Source: Pseudomonas sp. Root562 (GTDB lineage: Bacteria; Pseudomonadota; Gammaproteobacteria; Pseudomonadales; Pseudomonadaceae). Taken from it: DNA of 64,000 nt. Every line of letters begins with the position of its first letter. Position 1 is the stretch's first letter. The notes beneath the pieces are model-generated. The model searched no databases. It saw only the letters and a program-made list of their open reading frames with translations, and had not been told where the DNA came from. The position numbers were made by a program, and so were the translations under genes. Positions 17,004-25,286 of this stretch are shown here, piece by piece. The stretch covers positions 223,870 to 287,869 of the forward strand of contig NZ_LMGK01000023.1 in NCBI RefSeq assembly GCF_001427125.1, given 5' to 3'.

Positions 17004-18287
17004 ATGTCTCGTTCCGAAACCCTGTTTGCCAATGCCCAGAAACACATTCCCGGTGGCGTGAACTCGCCGGTTCGCGCGTTCAAGAGCGTCGGCGGCACGC
17101 CGCTGTTCTTCAAACACGCCGAAGGTGCCTACGTCACGGATGAAGACGACAAGCGTTATGTCGATTACGTTGGTTCCTGGGGGCCGATGATTCTCGGCCA
17201 CAGCCACCCGGACGTGCTCGACGCAGTGCGCAAGCAACTGGAGCACGGCTTGTCCTATGGCGCGCCGACCGAGATGGAAACCCAGATGGCTGATCTGGTC
17301 TGCTCCCTTGTGCCGTCGATGGAAATGGTGCGCATGGTCAGCTCCGGCACCGAAGCGACCATGAGTGCGATTCGTCTGGCCCGTGGTTTTACCGGTCGTG
17401 ACAGCATCATCAAATTCGAAGGCTGCTACCACGGCCACTCCGACAGCCTGCTGGTCAAGGCCGGTTCCGGCGCATTGACTCAAGGCGTGCCGAGCTCGGC
17501 CGGTGTGCCGGCAGCGTTCGCCAAACACACCCTGACCCTGCCGTTCAACGACATCGATGCCGTTGAGGCCATGCTCGCCGAAGTCGGCCAGGACGTGGCG
17601 TGCATCATCGTCGAGCCTGTGGCCGGCAACATGAATTGCGTGCCTCCGGCTCCGGGCTTCCTCGAAGGCCTGCGCAGCCTGTGCGACAAGCACGGCGTAG
17701 TGCTGATCTTCGACGAAGTGATGACCGGTTTCCGCGTCGCCCTCGGGGGTGCCCAGGCTTACTACGGCGTGACGCCGGACCTGACCACCTTCGGCAAGAT
17801 CATCGGTGGCGGCATGCCCGTGGGTTGCTTTGGCGGCAAGCGCGAGATCATGTCGCGCATTGCTCCGCTCGGCCCGGTTTACCAGGCAGGCACGCTGTCG
17901 GGTAACCCGCTGGCGATGGCGGCAGGTCTGACGACCCTGCGCCTGATCAGCCGCCCGGGCTTCCACGCCGAGCTGACCGATTACACCACGCGCCTGCTCG
18001 ATGGCCTGCAAGTGCGCGCCGATGCCGCGGGGATTCCGTTCGTGACCACCCAGGCCGGTGGCATGTTCGGTCTGTACTTCAGCGGCGCCGACGACATCGT
18101 GACCTTCGATGACGTGATGGCCAGCGACGCCGCCCTGTTCGGCCGCTTCTTCCATCTGATGCTCGAAGGTGGCGTGTACCTGGCGCCGAGCGCCTTCGAA
18201 GCAGGCTTCACCTCGATCGCCCACGGCGAAACCGAATTGAAGCTGACACTGGATGCCGCCGAGCGCGCATTTGCTGCGTTGAAGTAA
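17004..18287 (+). CDS. hemL: glutamate-1-semialdehyde 2,1-aminomutase
   Basis: 427 residues, the standard length. HemL converts glutamate-1-semialdehyde to 5-aminolevulinate, the second C5-pathway step to haem and other tetrapyrroles. The PLP-binding lysine is Lys265 in T-F-G-K-I-I-G-G-G-M-P-V-G. Other family marks are F-I-P-G-G-V-N-S-P-V-R-A-F near the start (as H-I-P-G-G), S-S-G-T-E-A-T-M-S-A-I-R-L-A-R and D-E-V-M-T-G-F-R. It closes the thi-hem unit and is followed by a hairpin terminator. Confidence 0.97.
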   Translation: MSRSETLFANAQKHIPGGVNSPVRAFKSVGGTPLFFKHAEGAYVTDEDDKRYVDYVGSWGPMILGHSHPDVLDAVRKQLEHGLSYGAPTEMETQMADLVCSLVPSMEMVRMVSSGTEATMSAIRLARGFTGRDSIIKFEGCYHGHSDSLLVKAGSGALTQGVPSSAGVPAAFAKHTLTLPFNDIDAVEAMLAEVGQDVACIIVEPVAGNMNCVPPAPGFLEGLRSLCDKHGVVLIFDEVMTGFRVALGGAQAYYGVTPDLTTFGKIIGGGMPVGCFGGKREIMSRIAPLGPVYQAGTLSGNPLAMAAGLTTLRLISRPGFHAELTDYTTRLLDGLQVRADAAGIPFVTTQAGGMFGLYFSGADDIVTFDDVMASDAALFGRFFHLMLEGGVYLAPSAFEAGFTSIAHGETELKLTLDAAERAFAALK

Positions 18288-18298
18288 CATTGTCGTAC

Positions 18299-18326
18299 TG
18301 ACGCCGGCCAATGCCGGCGTCAGCTT
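18299..18326 (+). terminator. terminator-like hairpin after hemL
   Basis: TGACGCCGGC and GCCGGCGTCA form a perfect 10-bp stem around a CAAT loop, 12 bases after the hemL stop. The following tract is short (GCTTTC), so it may be an inefficient intrinsic terminator. Confidence 0.6.
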
Positions 18327-18422
18327 TCACCTGCACTCCTGCCCTTTTGCCTGCTCATCTGCTAATAATCCCCCGCAAGTGGGCGATATATTCCCCGCGC
18401 AGCAGAAAAACGAGTAAAGACT

Positions 18423-18452
18423 TTGTAAGGTTGGCCCTGCTTATTTCATAAT
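18423..18452 (+). promoter_or_regulatory. possible sigma-70 promoter of the Sel1-repeat gene
   Basis: TTGTAA (18423-18428) and CATAAT (18447-18452) are separated by 18 bases and lie about 60 bases before the ATG at 18512. Each box has two or fewer mismatches to consensus. No other signal is seen in the gap between hemL and this gene. Confidence 0.35.
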
Positions 18453-18511
18453 GCGCGCTTATTGGATCCCCTCGATGGGTCCGCGCGCCCTTCAGAGGTA
18501 AGTCGATTCCC

Positions 18512-19066
18512 ATGAACCGCACCGGCCGCGCCCTTTCACTGGGCTGCCTGTTGCTCCTTCAGCCCCTGCTCGCGCTCGCACAAGCAGGCGGTAACTCGTT
18601 GTTAATCCCAGCGATGGGTCGCTGCACCCTCAATACCCAGCCGCAAGACCTGGCACAGGCACTCGCTGCCTGCCAAAAGGCGTCGGATGAAGGGGATGCG
18701 CAAGCGCAATACGAGTTGGGTGAATTCTATTACGAAGGCAAAACCGCGCCGCGCGACCTCAACCAAGCCCTGAGCTATTTCGAAAAGGCCTCATTGCAAG
18801 GCCACGCTCAGGCGCAATTCAAACTTGGCAGCATGTTCTTCCATGGCGAAGGCGTACCGGCCAACAACGTCCAGGCCTACATCCTGCTGAAAATGGCGGC
18901 GGTCAACGGCGCTGAAGAGGCTCTGGACACCGCTGACGAAGTCACCGAAAAAATGCCCCGCGAAGAACTGGAAGTCGCGACCCAGGTGCTTGGGCAAATA
19001 TTCCGTAAATACTTGATGGAATTGCAGAGCGCCGACGGGCGTACACCGTTCGCGCCACTGCCCTGA
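18512..19066 (+). CDS. exported Sel1/TPR-repeat protein
   Basis: 184 residues with a signal peptide (hydrophobic 9-23, cleavage near A-L-A-Q-A). Two Sel1-type repeats follow: residues ~65-100 (D-A-Q-A-Q-Y-E-L-G-E-F-Y-Y-E-G) and ~101-137 (H-A-Q-A-Q-F-K-L-G-S-M-F-F-H-G-E-G-V). Two cysteines near residues 37 and 55 may pair in the periplasm. Sel1 proteins act as protein-binding adaptors; the partner is unknown. It lies alone between hemL and the convergent DUF1820 gene. AGAGGTAAG lies upstream of the ATG. Confidence 0.85.
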   Translation: MNRTGRALSLGCLLLLQPLLALAQAGGNSLLIPAMGRCTLNTQPQDLAQALAACQKASDEGDAQAQYELGEFYYEGKTAPRDLNQALSYFEKASLQGHAQAQFKLGSMFFHGEGVPANNVQAYILLKMAAVNGAEEALDTADEVTEKMPREELEVATQVLGQIFRKYLMELQSADGRTPFAPLP

Positions 19067-19085
19067 GCACTGCTGACTGCAAGGT

Positions 19086-19268
19086 AGCTTGTTGTGGCCA
19101 GGGAGCTTGTTGTGGCGAGGGAGCTTGTTGTGGCGAGGGAGCTTGCTCCCGCTGGGGCGCGAAGCGGCCCTAATCCTGCAATCACACACCGTCTGACACA
19201 TCGCGCACACCGCGAGTTTCGGCCTTGCGACTGCTGCGCAGCCGAGCGGGAGCAAGCTCCCTCGCCAC
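19086..19268. repeat. REP pair with an 18-bp tandem triplication at its edge
   Basis: Three head-to-tail copies of an 18-bp unit (AGCTTGTTGTGGCGAGGG; first copy with one change) occupy 19086-19103, 19104-19121 and 19122-19139. They run straight into a GGGAGCTTGCTCCCGCTGGG-type REP whose inverted partner (GAGCGGGAGCAAGCTCCCTC) ends at about 19268. The unit is an outer REP arm, so the triplication probably arose by slippage inside the element. It lies between two convergent genes. Confidence 0.85.
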
Positions 19269-19293
19269 AACAAGCCTCGCTAGCTGCTGCTGC

Positions 19294-19623
19294 CTACTTC
19301 TCAGGCATCGGCATCGGAAACGGCATGACATTGCCGACCGCGCCGCGGGCTTCGCTGATTTTCGGCGTGCCCAGGCGCTCGACCTCATCGATACGCACGA
19401 TCGAATGCATCGGCACAAAGCTGCGCACCACACCTTCGAACTGAGCCTTGAGCTTTTCTTCGCTCGGATCGACGACCACTTGCGTGCGCTCGCCAAAGAC
19501 GAATTCTTCCACTTCCAGAAAGCCCCACAGATCACTTTGATAGATCTGCTTGGCGTACATTTCGAACACCTGGCCCTGGTTAAGGAAAATCACCTTGTAG
19601 ATTGGAGCTTCACGTTTGGTCAT
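19294..19623 (-). CDS. DUF1820 family protein
   Basis: 109 residues from ATG 19623 (upstream in-frame sequence is not conserved-looking). The opening P-I-Y-K-V-I-F-L-N-Q-G-Q-V-F-E-M-Y-A-K and the core W-G-F-L-E-V-E-E-F-V-F-G are typical of this small, soluble proteobacterial family, always found near miaB in pseudomonads. The function is not known. It is divergent from miaB, 136 bases away, and its 3' end approaches the repeat cluster. Confidence 0.85.
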   Translation of the reverse strand: MTKREAPIYKVIFLNQGQVFEMYAKQIYQSDLWGFLEVEEFVFGERTQVVVDPSEEKLKAQFEGVVRSFVPMHSIVRIDEVERLGTPKISEARGAVGNVMPFPMPMPEK

Positions 19624-19759
19624 GGTGGGCGAGCAACACATCGGGGGATAAAAATGAGGGCGCAAACTATAGCATAGCCATCGGACGCGTAGCGGTAGGA
19701 ACCTGGGTACATGTTCCCTATAATGCGCGGTTCTTTGAATCACGTGATGACTCTATTCC

Positions 19760-21088
19760 ATGGCCAAGAAGCTTTACATCGAAACCCACGGTTGCCAGAT
19801 GAACGAGTACGACAGCTCGCGCATGGTGGATCTGCTGGGCGAACACCAGGCCCTGGAAGTCACCGCTCGCGCTGAAGACGCGGACGTGATCCTGCTAAAC
19901 ACCTGCTCGATCCGCGAGCGTGCCCAGGACCGCGTTTATTCGCAGCTCGGCCGTTGGCGCGAACTGAAACTGGCCAACCCGGACATGGTGATCGCCGTCG
20001 GCGGTTGCGTGGCCAGCCAGGAAGGCGCGGCGATTCGCGATCGCGCACCGTACGTCGACGTGGTGTTCGGCCCGCAAACCCTGCACCGCCTGCCGGAAAT
20101 GATCGACGCCGCGCGCAGCAGCAAACTGCCGCAAGTCGACGTCTCGTTTCCGGAAATCGAAAAATTCGACCACCTGCCCGAGCCGCGCATCGATGGGCCA
20201 AGCGCCTACGTGTCGGTGATGGAAGGTTGCAGCAAGTACTGCACGTTCTGCGTGGTGCCCTACACCCGCGGTGAAGAAGTCAGCCGGCCGTTCGATGACG
20301 TGATCGCCGAGATCATTCACCTGGCCGAAAACGGCGTGCGTGAAGTGACGTTGCTGGGGCAGAACGTCAATGGTTATCGCGGTGCGACCCATGATGGTCG
20401 CCTGGCCGATCTGGCGGAGCTGATCCGCGTGGTCGCCGCGGTCGATGGCATCGACCGCATCCGCTACACCACCTCGCATCCGCTGGAATTCTCCGACAGC
20501 CTGATCCAGGCCCACGCCGACGTGCCGGAACTGGTCAAACACCTGCACTTGCCGGTGCAATCGGGTTCGGACCGTATCCTTGCTGCGATGAAGCGCAACC
20601 ACACCGCGCTGGAATACAAGTCCAAACTGCGCAAGCTGCGCGCCGCCGTGCCGGGCATCTGCATCAGTTCGGACTTTATCGTTGGCTTCCCCGGTGAAAC
20701 CGAGAAAGATTTCGAACAAACCATGAAGCTGATTCAGGACGTGGGTTTCGACTTTTCCTACTCGTTTGTCTACAGCCAGCGCCCGGGCACACCCGCCGCC
20801 GATCTGGCCGACGACACGCCGGAAGAGCTGAAGAAAGAACGCCTGAACGCCCTGCAACATCGCCTGAACCAGCAGGGTTTCGAAATCAGCCGACAAATGG
20901 TCGGCTCGATCCAGCGCATTCTGGTAACCGATTATTCGAAAAAAGACCCTGGCGAACTGCAGGGCCGGACCGAGAATAACCGTATCGTCAACTTCCGCTG
21001 CGACAATCCGACCCTGATCGGCCAGTTCGCCGATGTGCGCATCGATGCGGCGCAGCCGCACTCACTGCGGGGTTCGCTGCTGCAATAA
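19760..21088 (+). CDS. miaB: tRNA-2-methylthio-N6-dimethylallyladenosine synthase
   Basis: 442 residues, full length. MiaB is a radical-SAM methylthiotransferase that adds the 2-methylthio group to i6A37 of tRNAs reading U-starting codons. The N-terminal MTTase domain has G-C-Q-M-N, N-T-C-S-I-R and G-G-C-V-A for one [4Fe-4S] cluster. The radical-SAM motif is C-S-K-Y-C-T-F-C (C-x3-C-x2-C) at about residue 157. A C-terminal TRAM domain follows. A TATAAT at 19719-19724 could be its -10 box but has no good -35. It heads the miaB-ybeZ-ybeY-corC-lnt run. Confidence 0.97.
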   Translation: MAKKLYIETHGCQMNEYDSSRMVDLLGEHQALEVTARAEDADVILLNTCSIRERAQDRVYSQLGRWRELKLANPDMVIAVGGCVASQEGAAIRDRAPYVDVVFGPQTLHRLPEMIDAARSSKLPQVDVSFPEIEKFDHLPEPRIDGPSAYVSVMEGCSKYCTFCVVPYTRGEEVSRPFDDVIAEIIHLAENGVREVTLLGQNVNGYRGATHDGRLADLAELIRVVAAVDGIDRIRYTTSHPLEFSDSLIQAHADVPELVKHLHLPVQSGSDRILAAMKRNHTALEYKSKLRKLRAAVPGICISSDFIVGFPGETEKDFEQTMKLIQDVGFDFSYSFVYSQRPGTPAADLADDTPEELKKERLNALQHRLNQQGFEISRQMVGSIQRILVTDYSKKDPGELQGRTENNRIVNFRCDNPTLIGQFADVRIDAAQPHSLRGSLLQ

Positions 21089-21113
21089 CGGTTTTTTGGA
21101 AACATTGAGGATC

Positions 21114-21205
21114 CTGTGGGAGCTGGCTTGCCAGCGATGGCGGTGCAACAGGCAACAGCTCAGTCGAGGCTGATTGCCTCATCGCTGGCAAGCCAGCTCC
21201 CACAG
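21114..21205. repeat. REP pair (inverted), GGGAGCTGGC type
   Basis: CTGTGGGAGCTGGCTTGCCA at 21114-21133 (arm to 21138) is mirrored by GCTGGCAAGCCAGCTCCCAC ending at 21203-21205, about 42 bases apart. It lies between miaB and ybeZ and so may reduce readthrough within the run. Same family as 8241-8329. Confidence 0.9.
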
Positions 21206-21317
21206 TGGACTGCGTTGATCCTGAGAATGGGCTCATCCATTTAAGAGCTTTCACACCCACGCCTCTGGCGCTATCCTTGAACTCATCACTATTGCCCCAG
21301 GGCGGCTAAATACGACC

Positions 21318-22325
21318 TTGAACGCACCCATCGAACCACATCGTTTCATCCTCGAGCCTTTTGAGGCTCGCCGCTTCGCCAATCTGTGCGGGCAATTCGA
21401 CGAGCATTTGCGTCTCATCGAACAGCGCCTGACCATCGAGATCCGCAACCGCGGAAACCAGTTCGAGCTGATCGGCGAGCCAAAGCACACCACCTCCGCG
21501 GAAAACCTTCTGCGCCGCCTGTACCGGGAAACCAAGGGTACCGAGCTGTCGCCGGACATGGTTCACCTGTTCCTGCAGGAGTCCGCCGTCGAAGAGCTGG
21601 ACAACCACTCGCCCGCCGAAGCCTCCGTCGCCCTGCGCACCAAGAAAGGCATGATTCGCCCCCGCGGCTTGAATCAGCTGCGCTATGTGAAGGAAATCCT
21701 CGGCAACGACATCAACTTCGGCATTGGTCCGGCCGGTACCGGCAAGACCTACCTGGCCGTTGCCTGCGCAGTCGATGCGCTGGAACGCGAACAGATTCGC
21801 CGCATCCTGCTGGTGCGTCCGGCGGTTGAGGCGGGTGAAAAACTCGGTTTCCTGCCAGGCGATCTGTCACAGAAGATCGACCCGTACCTGCGCCCGCTCT
21901 ACGACGCGCTGTACGAAATGCTCGGCTTCGAATACGTGGCCAAGCTGATCGAGCGCCAGGTCATTGAAGTCGCGCCGCTGGCTTACATGCGTGGTCGTAC
22001 GCTGAACAACAGCTTCATCATTCTCGACGAGAGCCAGAACACCACGGTCGAGCAGATGAAAATGTTCCTGACCCGGATCGGATTCGGCTCCACCGCGGTC
22101 ATCACCGGCGACATCACTCAGGTCGACCTGCCCCGCGGCACCAAGTCCGGTCTGCACCACGTGATTGAAGTGCTCAAGGATGTGCCGGGCATCAGCTTCA
22201 CCCACTTCCAGCCCAAGGACGTCGTGCGCCATCCGCTGGTGCAGCGGATTGTCGAAGCCTACGAGCGTTTCGAAACCAAAGCGGCCGACGATGCAGCCGC
22301 CAGGGAAAGCCGCCGCGATGCTTGA
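21318..22325 (+). CDS. ybeZ: PhoH-like ATPase YbeZ
   Basis: 335 residues. The start is TTG 21318 (L-N-A-P-I-E-P-H-R-F), the only start giving the conserved family beginning. An N-terminal KH-like segment is followed by the PhoH ATPase domain: Walker A G-P-A-G-T-G-K-T-Y-L-A at about residue 138, V-E-A-G-E-K-L-G-F-L-P-G-D, Walker B F-I-I-L-D-E-S-Q-N, and I-T-G-D-I-T-Q-V-D-L-P. YbeZ interacts with the endoribonuclease YbeY and is linked to ribosome maturation; the exact reaction is not settled. The 3' end overlaps ybeY by 8 bases. Confidence 0.93.
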   Translation: MNAPIEPHRFILEPFEARRFANLCGQFDEHLRLIEQRLTIEIRNRGNQFELIGEPKHTTSAENLLRRLYRETKGTELSPDMVHLFLQESAVEELDNHSPAEASVALRTKKGMIRPRGLNQLRYVKEILGNDINFGIGPAGTGKTYLAVACAVDALEREQIRRILLVRPAVEAGEKLGFLPGDLSQKIDPYLRPLYDALYEMLGFEYVAKLIERQVIEVAPLAYMRGRTLNNSFIILDESQNTTVEQMKMFLTRIGFGSTAVITGDITQVDLPRGTKSGLHHVIEVLKDVPGISFTHFQPKDVVRHPLVQRIVEAYERFETKAADDAAARESRRDA

Positions 22326-22812
22326 GCTTGACCTGCAAATCGCCACCGAAGCCAGCGCCCCTAGCGAAGCCGAGTTCCGCCAGTGGTGCGAACTGGCCCT
22401 GCGCCAGCGTACGGCGGATTCGGAAATGACCATTCGCCTGGTCGACGAAGCCGAAGGCCGCGAGCTGAACCACACCTGGCGGCAAAAGGATTACGCGACC
22501 AACGTCCTGTCGTTCCCGGCGGACGTGCCGGACGAGTTTCTCGACATCCCGCTACTGGGCGATCTGGTGATCTGCGTGGCCGTGGTTGAACGCGAAGCTG
22601 CTGAACAAGGCAAGGAACTCAAGGCCCATTGGGCACATCTGGTGATTCATGGCTGCTTGCATCTGTTGGGTTACGACCATATAGATGACGAGGAAGCCGA
22701 AGAAATGGAAGCACTGGAACGAACGTTGCTTGCTGAACTGGGCTTTCCCGATCCGTACGCGGACGACGAAACCGACGCATTCCCTACCGAAACAACAAAG
22801 GATTCAGAGTAA
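22318..22812 (+). CDS. ybeY: rRNA maturation endoribonuclease YbeY
   Basis: 164 residues from ATG 22318, overlapping the end of ybeZ by 8 bases. The metal site H-G-C-L-H-L-L-G-Y-D-H (H-x3-H-x5-H) is intact at about residue 117-127. YbeY is a zinc-dependent single-strand endoribonuclease needed for 16S 3'-end processing and 70S quality control. The acidic C-terminal tail (D-D-E-T-D-A-F-P-T-E-T) is longer than in E. coli. It sits between its partner ybeZ and corC, the conserved order. Confidence 0.95.
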   Translation: MLELDLQIATEASAPSEAEFRQWCELALRQRTADSEMTIRLVDEAEGRELNHTWRQKDYATNVLSFPADVPDEFLDIPLLGDLVICVAVVEREAAEQGKELKAHWAHLVIHGCLHLLGYDHIDDEEAEEMEALERTLLAELGFPDPYADDETDAFPTETTKDSE

Positions 22813-22817
22813 TCGCT

Positions 22818-23657
22818 ATGAGCGAAGATCGATCGAGCAACGGGCAGAAGTCATGGCTGGGTAAGCTCACCCAGGCTTTTGCCCACGAGCCGAAAAACCG
22901 CCAGGAGCTGCTGGAGCTTCTGCGCGATGCACACCAGAACAAACTGTTGGACAGCGAAGCGCTGGCCATCGTCGAAGGCGCCATCCAGGTTGCAGACCTG
23001 CAAGTACGGGACATCATGGTCCCGCGTTCGCAGATGATCAGCATCAAGGCGACCCAGACACCCCGCGAGTTCCTCCCGGCCGTCGTCGACTCGGCTCACT
23101 CCCGTTACCCGGTCATCGGCGAAAGCCACGATGACGTAATGGGCGTGTTGTTGGCCAAGGACTTGCTGCCGTTGATCCTCAAGGAGAACGGCGACAGCTT
23201 CAACATCAAGGATCTGCTGCGCCCGGCCACCTTCGTGCCGGAGTCCAAGCGCCTGAACGTGTTGCTGCGCGAGTTCCGCGCCAACCACAACCACATGGCC
23301 ATCGTCATTGACGAATACGGCGGCGTGGCCGGTCTGGTGACGATCGAAGACGTGCTGGAACAGATCGTCGGCGATATCGAGGACGAGCACGACGTCGAAG
23401 AAGACAGCTACATCAAGCCGCTGCCTAGCGGTGACTTCCTGATCAAGGCCCTGACGCCGATCGAGAACTTCAACGAGTTCTTCGACAGCGAATTCTCCAA
23501 TGATGAATTCGACACCGTCGGTGGCCTGGTGATGAGCGCGTTCGGGCACCTGCCCAAACGCAACGAAATCACCGAAATCGGCACCTACCGTTTCCGTATC
23601 CTGAATGCCGACAGCCGTCGGATTCACTTGCTGCGCCTGACGCCCATTGCTCGCTAA
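22818..23657 (+). CDS. corC: CorC/YbeX, CBS-domain transporter-associated protein
   Basis: 279 residues, soluble. Two CBS domains (residues ~68-200: D-I-M-V-P-R-S-Q-M near the first, V-I-D-E-Y-G-G-V-A-G-L-V-T-I-E-D in the second) are followed by the CorC_HlyC C-terminal domain (T-V-G-G-L-V-M-S-A-F-G-H-L-P). CorC was linked to magnesium/cobalt efflux with CorA; YbeX has also been tied to ribosome metabolism, consistent with its place beside ybeZ-ybeY. Five bases separate it from ybeY. Confidence 0.93.
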   Translation: MSEDRSSNGQKSWLGKLTQAFAHEPKNRQELLELLRDAHQNKLLDSEALAIVEGAIQVADLQVRDIMVPRSQMISIKATQTPREFLPAVVDSAHSRYPVIGESHDDVMGVLLAKDLLPLILKENGDSFNIKDLLRPATFVPESKRLNVLLREFRANHNHMAIVIDEYGGVAGLVTIEDVLEQIVGDIEDEHDVEEDSYIKPLPSGDFLIKALTPIENFNEFFDSEFSNDEFDTVGGLVMSAFGHLPKRNEITEIGTYRFRILNADSRRIHLLRLTPIAR

Positions 23658-23665
23658 GGATTGAA

Positions 23666-25189
23666 ATGCGCTGGACAACCCGCCCCGGCTGGCCCGGTAA
23701 CCTGCTGGCCGTGGCGGCCGGTGCAATCACCACCCTGGCGCTGGCGCCATTCGATATCTGGCCACTGGCATTGCTGGCCGTCGGGCTTTTCTATGCCGGC
23801 CTGCGCGAGCTGACTCCACGCCAGGCCCTGGGCCGTGGCTGGTGCTTCGGCTTCGGCCTGTTCGGTGCCGGCACCAGCTGGATCTACTACAGCATTCACC
23901 ACTTCGGTGGCGCATCGGTGCTGCTGGCCGGTTTCCTGATGCTGATTTTCACGGCGGCGATTGCCTGGTTCTTCGCCCTGCCGGCCTGGCTTTGGGCGCG
24001 CTGGCTGCGACGCAACGAAGCTCCGCTGGCGGATGCCCTGGCGTTTGCGGCGCTCTGGGTCGGCCAGGAAGCCTTTCGCGGCTGGTTCCTGACCGGTTTC
24101 CCCTGGCTGTATTCCGGTTACAGCCAGCTCGATGGCCCGCTGGCCGGGCTCGCCCCCGTCGGCGGGATGTGGCTGATTTCTTTCTCCCTGGCCCTGACCG
24201 CGGCCCTGATCTACAACGGCGTGCGTCTGATCCGCGCCGGGCGTAAAGGCTTCATCGTGATCGGTGCATTGTTGCTGGTCGCTCCGTGGATCGCCGGCAT
24301 GGCCTTGAAGCACCACGCCTGGACCAGCCCGTCGGGCGCCCCCCTGAGTGTCGCGGCGATCCAGGGCAACATCGAACAGAGCATGAAGTGGGACCCGGCC
24401 CAGCTCAATGCGCAGCTCGCGCTGTACCGTGACATGAGCATGAGTTCCAAGCGCGTCGACCTGTTGATCTGGCCGGAGACCGCAGTCCCTGTGCTCAAGG
24501 AGTCCGCCCAGGGCTACCTGGACATGATGGGTGAGTTCGCGGCAAATCGGGATTCGGCCCTGATTACCGGTGTGCCGATTCGTGAAGTGGTCCATCAGCA
24601 GAAGCGCTATTTCAACGGCATTACCGTCGTCGGTGAAGGTGATGGCACCTACCTCAAGCAAAAACTGGTGCCGTTTGGCGAATACGTGCCGTTGCAGGAC
24701 GTGTTGCGCGGGCTGATTGCGTTCTTTGACCTGCCAATGTCGGACTTTGCCCGCGGCCCGGCCGATCAGCCGATGCTGCAAGCCAAGGGGTATCAGATTG
24801 CGCCATACATCTGCTACGAAGTGGTCTACCCGGAGTTCGCCGCTGGCCTGGCCGCCCAAAGCGACCTGCTGCTGACGATCAGCAACGACACCTGGTTCGG
24901 CACCTCCATCGGCCCGCTGCAACACTTGCAGATGGCGCAGATGCGCGCACTGGAGGCCGGACGCTGGATGATCCGCGCTACCAACAACGGCGTCACCGGG
25001 CTGATCAACCCGTTTGGGCAGATCACCGAACAGATTCCGCAGTTCGAGCGCGGCATTTTGTATGGCGAAGTGGTGCCGATGCACAACCTGACGCCTTACC
25101 TGCAATGGCGCTCCTGGCCGCTGATCATCACCTGCGTGTTGCTGTTTGCCTGGGCATTGGTCGCTAACCGGATGGCCAAGACCGTTTAA
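23666..25189 (+). CDS. lnt: apolipoprotein N-acyltransferase
   Basis: 507 residues with several N-terminal membrane segments, a periplasmic nitrilase-like domain (about residues 225-480) and a final membrane helix. The Glu-Lys-Cys triad is visible: Glu in L-I-W-P-E-T-A-V-P, Lys in K-L-V-P-F-G-E-Y-V-P, Cys in I-C-Y-E-V-V-Y-P. Lnt adds the third acyl chain to lipoproteins at the inner membrane so they can be sent out by Lol. AAGGA lies just ahead of the ATG, 8 bases after corC. Confidence 0.96.
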   Translation: MRWTTRPGWPGNLLAVAAGAITTLALAPFDIWPLALLAVGLFYAGLRELTPRQALGRGWCFGFGLFGAGTSWIYYSIHHFGGASVLLAGFLMLIFTAAIAWFFALPAWLWARWLRRNEAPLADALAFAALWVGQEAFRGWFLTGFPWLYSGYSQLDGPLAGLAPVGGMWLISFSLALTAALIYNGVRLIRAGRKGFIVIGALLLVAPWIAGMALKHHAWTSPSGAPLSVAAIQGNIEQSMKWDPAQLNAQLALYRDMSMSSKRVDLLIWPETAVPVLKESAQGYLDMMGEFAANRDSALITGVPIREVVHQQKRYFNGITVVGEGDGTYLKQKLVPFGEYVPLQDVLRGLIAFFDLPMSDFARGPADQPMLQAKGYQIAPYICYEVVYPEFAAGLAAQSDLLLTISNDTWFGTSIGPLQHLQMAQMRALEAGRWMIRATNNGVTGLINPFGQITEQIPQFERGILYGEVVPMHNLTPYLQWRSWPLIITCVLLFAWALVANRMAKTV

Positions 25190-25239
25190 ACCTGACCTGC
25201 CTATGTGATGAGCGGGCCTTTTGTGGCGAAAGGGCTTTT

Positions 25240-25267
25240 GTGGCAGGGGAGCTTGCTCCCTCGCCAC
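25240..25267. repeat. single REP palindrome, GGGAGCTTGCTCCC type
   Basis: GTGGCAGGGGAGCTTGCTCC continues to CTCGCCAC, forming one hairpin between the convergent lnt and ydcF-like genes. A partial copy (TTGTGGCGAAAGGGC) precedes it. Unlike other sites there is no inverted partner. It may serve as a bidirectional stop. Confidence 0.8.
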
Positions 25268-25286
25268 AGGTTGTCAATCGATAGAC

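Noticed and set aside
19086..19139. Short direct repeats that might suggest a CRISPR array.
   Set aside because: Units are contiguous without spacers, only 18 bp and derived from a REP arm; no cas genes.
19094..19444. Plus-strand frame with repeated A-R-E-L units.
   Set aside because: It is a translation of the 18-bp tandem repeats and REP element, not a gene.
19719..19724. TATAAT as the miaB promoter.
   Set aside because: Good -10 but no recognisable -35 at 15-19 bases; noted in the miaB entry only.
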